Source: Daphnia pulex (Eukaryota; Arthropoda; Branchiopoda; Diplostraca; Daphniidae). Taken from it: 64,000 nucleotides of DNA. The stretch spans positions 1,736,001 through 1,800,000 of the forward strand of contig NC_060018.1 in NCBI RefSeq assembly GCF_021134715.1. Reading direction: 5' to 3'. Position numbers and translations under genes: made by a program. Positions 63,565-64,000 of the stretch are shown in pieces (within the stretch, counting starts at the first letter, position 1; every line of letters begins with the position of its first letter). The notes under the pieces were generated by a model. The model had not been told where the DNA came from. It searched no databases and worked only from the letters and a program-made list of their open reading frames with translations.

Positions 63565-64000
63565 TCCGTTTGGCCCCCAAGTTGAAGGACTCGCACAACA
63601 TTTGGCGCGGGACCAATGAGCCGTGTCAAAATCATCTCACGCCGCTTCGGTGTTGTGGAATAAATAATCGGTTGAATGGAAATCAATTTTCCCTCCTTTC
63701 AATATTGTATAGAGAGGTACGTATATATACTATATACATATATATGCGGTGTACATGTTCAATAACTTTTTCTTCTTCTTTTTCGCTTTTCGGGTTAGCC
63801 GGAAAAAGTCGAGAGAGAGAGGAGGAAAAATCTGAGAAGAAAAGGTGCAAGGGCCATGTCGCTCGGCATGTCTCCGACATGGCAGCTAACACACGAAGAT
63901 ATCCATCATTTCGGCTCAATGTACACACACATGTACAACATTTCGGGGGAGGGGATATATCCAATGATAGAAGGAGGGAAAAATAAAAGCGCATTCTGGT

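Larger units (their letters stand above)
55685..64000. other. Upstream flank of ephrin, no supported gene
   Basis: Should include the ephrin 5' UTR, promoter and perhaps non-coding first exons. It is rich in CT, GA and A/T tracts. The more complex block around 58.9-59.2 kb contains two adjacent short hairpins. No protein family is recognisable on either strand. Confidence 0.4.

Noticed and set aside
1..64000. CRISPR arrays, rRNA or tRNA genes
   Set aside because: The regular repeats seen are microsatellites or the 33-bp minisatellite without unique spacers. I recognised no tRNA or rRNA fold, though a covariance-model scan was not possible.

Overview
The window reads as nuclear DNA of an arthropod, most likely a branchiopod crustacean such as Daphnia (inference). 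The genes are split by many short GT-AG introns (about 50-150 bp in several of them). Recognisable proteins are animal-type: a carbonic-anhydrase-related protein, ephrin, EMRE, BRI3 and flightless-I. Their sequences look closest to arthropod forms as I remember them. There are no operons, bacterial ribosome sites or CRISPR arrays.

Layout. (1) 560-5758 (+): the 3' eight exons of an acatalytic carbonic-anhydrase-related protein (CA10/CA11 type). (2) 8782-14720 (-): a complete 20-exon gene for a 1485-residue single-pass membrane protein built from about twelve fibronectin-III-like modules. I cannot name it, and its exon structure is strikingly modular. (3) 15387-15802 (+) and 16626-17090 (-): two small BRI3-like membrane proteins in opposite orientation with identical intron phases. 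The second has lost its C-terminal zinc-knuckle-like cysteines. (4) 19239-21160 (+): the C-terminal gelsolin-like part of a flightless-I copy, carrying an in-frame stop and a 1-base frameshift, preceded by decayed duplicated exon-like pieces. (5) 21345-21608 (-): EMRE, the small subunit of the mitochondrial calcium uniporter. (6) About 22.0-28.1 kb: gene-poor DNA with decayed direct repeats, a 33-bp minisatellite, a 381-bp foldback element and a roughly 390-bp element with terminal inverted repeats. (7) 28223-30195 (+): a complete nine-exon gene (417 residues) for a membrane-anchored protein of the family found in arthropod 'phosphoenolpyruvate synthase-like' proteins. (8) 36268-55684 (-): a GPI-type ephrin with five coding exons, the first separated from the second by an 18-kb intron. 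(9) 55.7-64 kb: sequence upstream of ephrin, with no gene that I can support.

From 30 kb to the end, the sequence outside the ephrin exons is rich in simple repeats, purine/pyrimidine tracts and homopolymer runs, so most long open frames there are compositional artefacts. The genes do not form one pathway. They are ordinary neighbours, and the liveliest part is 8.7-28 kb, where duplication, exon shuffling, pseudogenisation and small transposons have all acted. Gene models were built by hand from reading frame, splice dinucleotides and phase agreement. No alignment or transcript was available.
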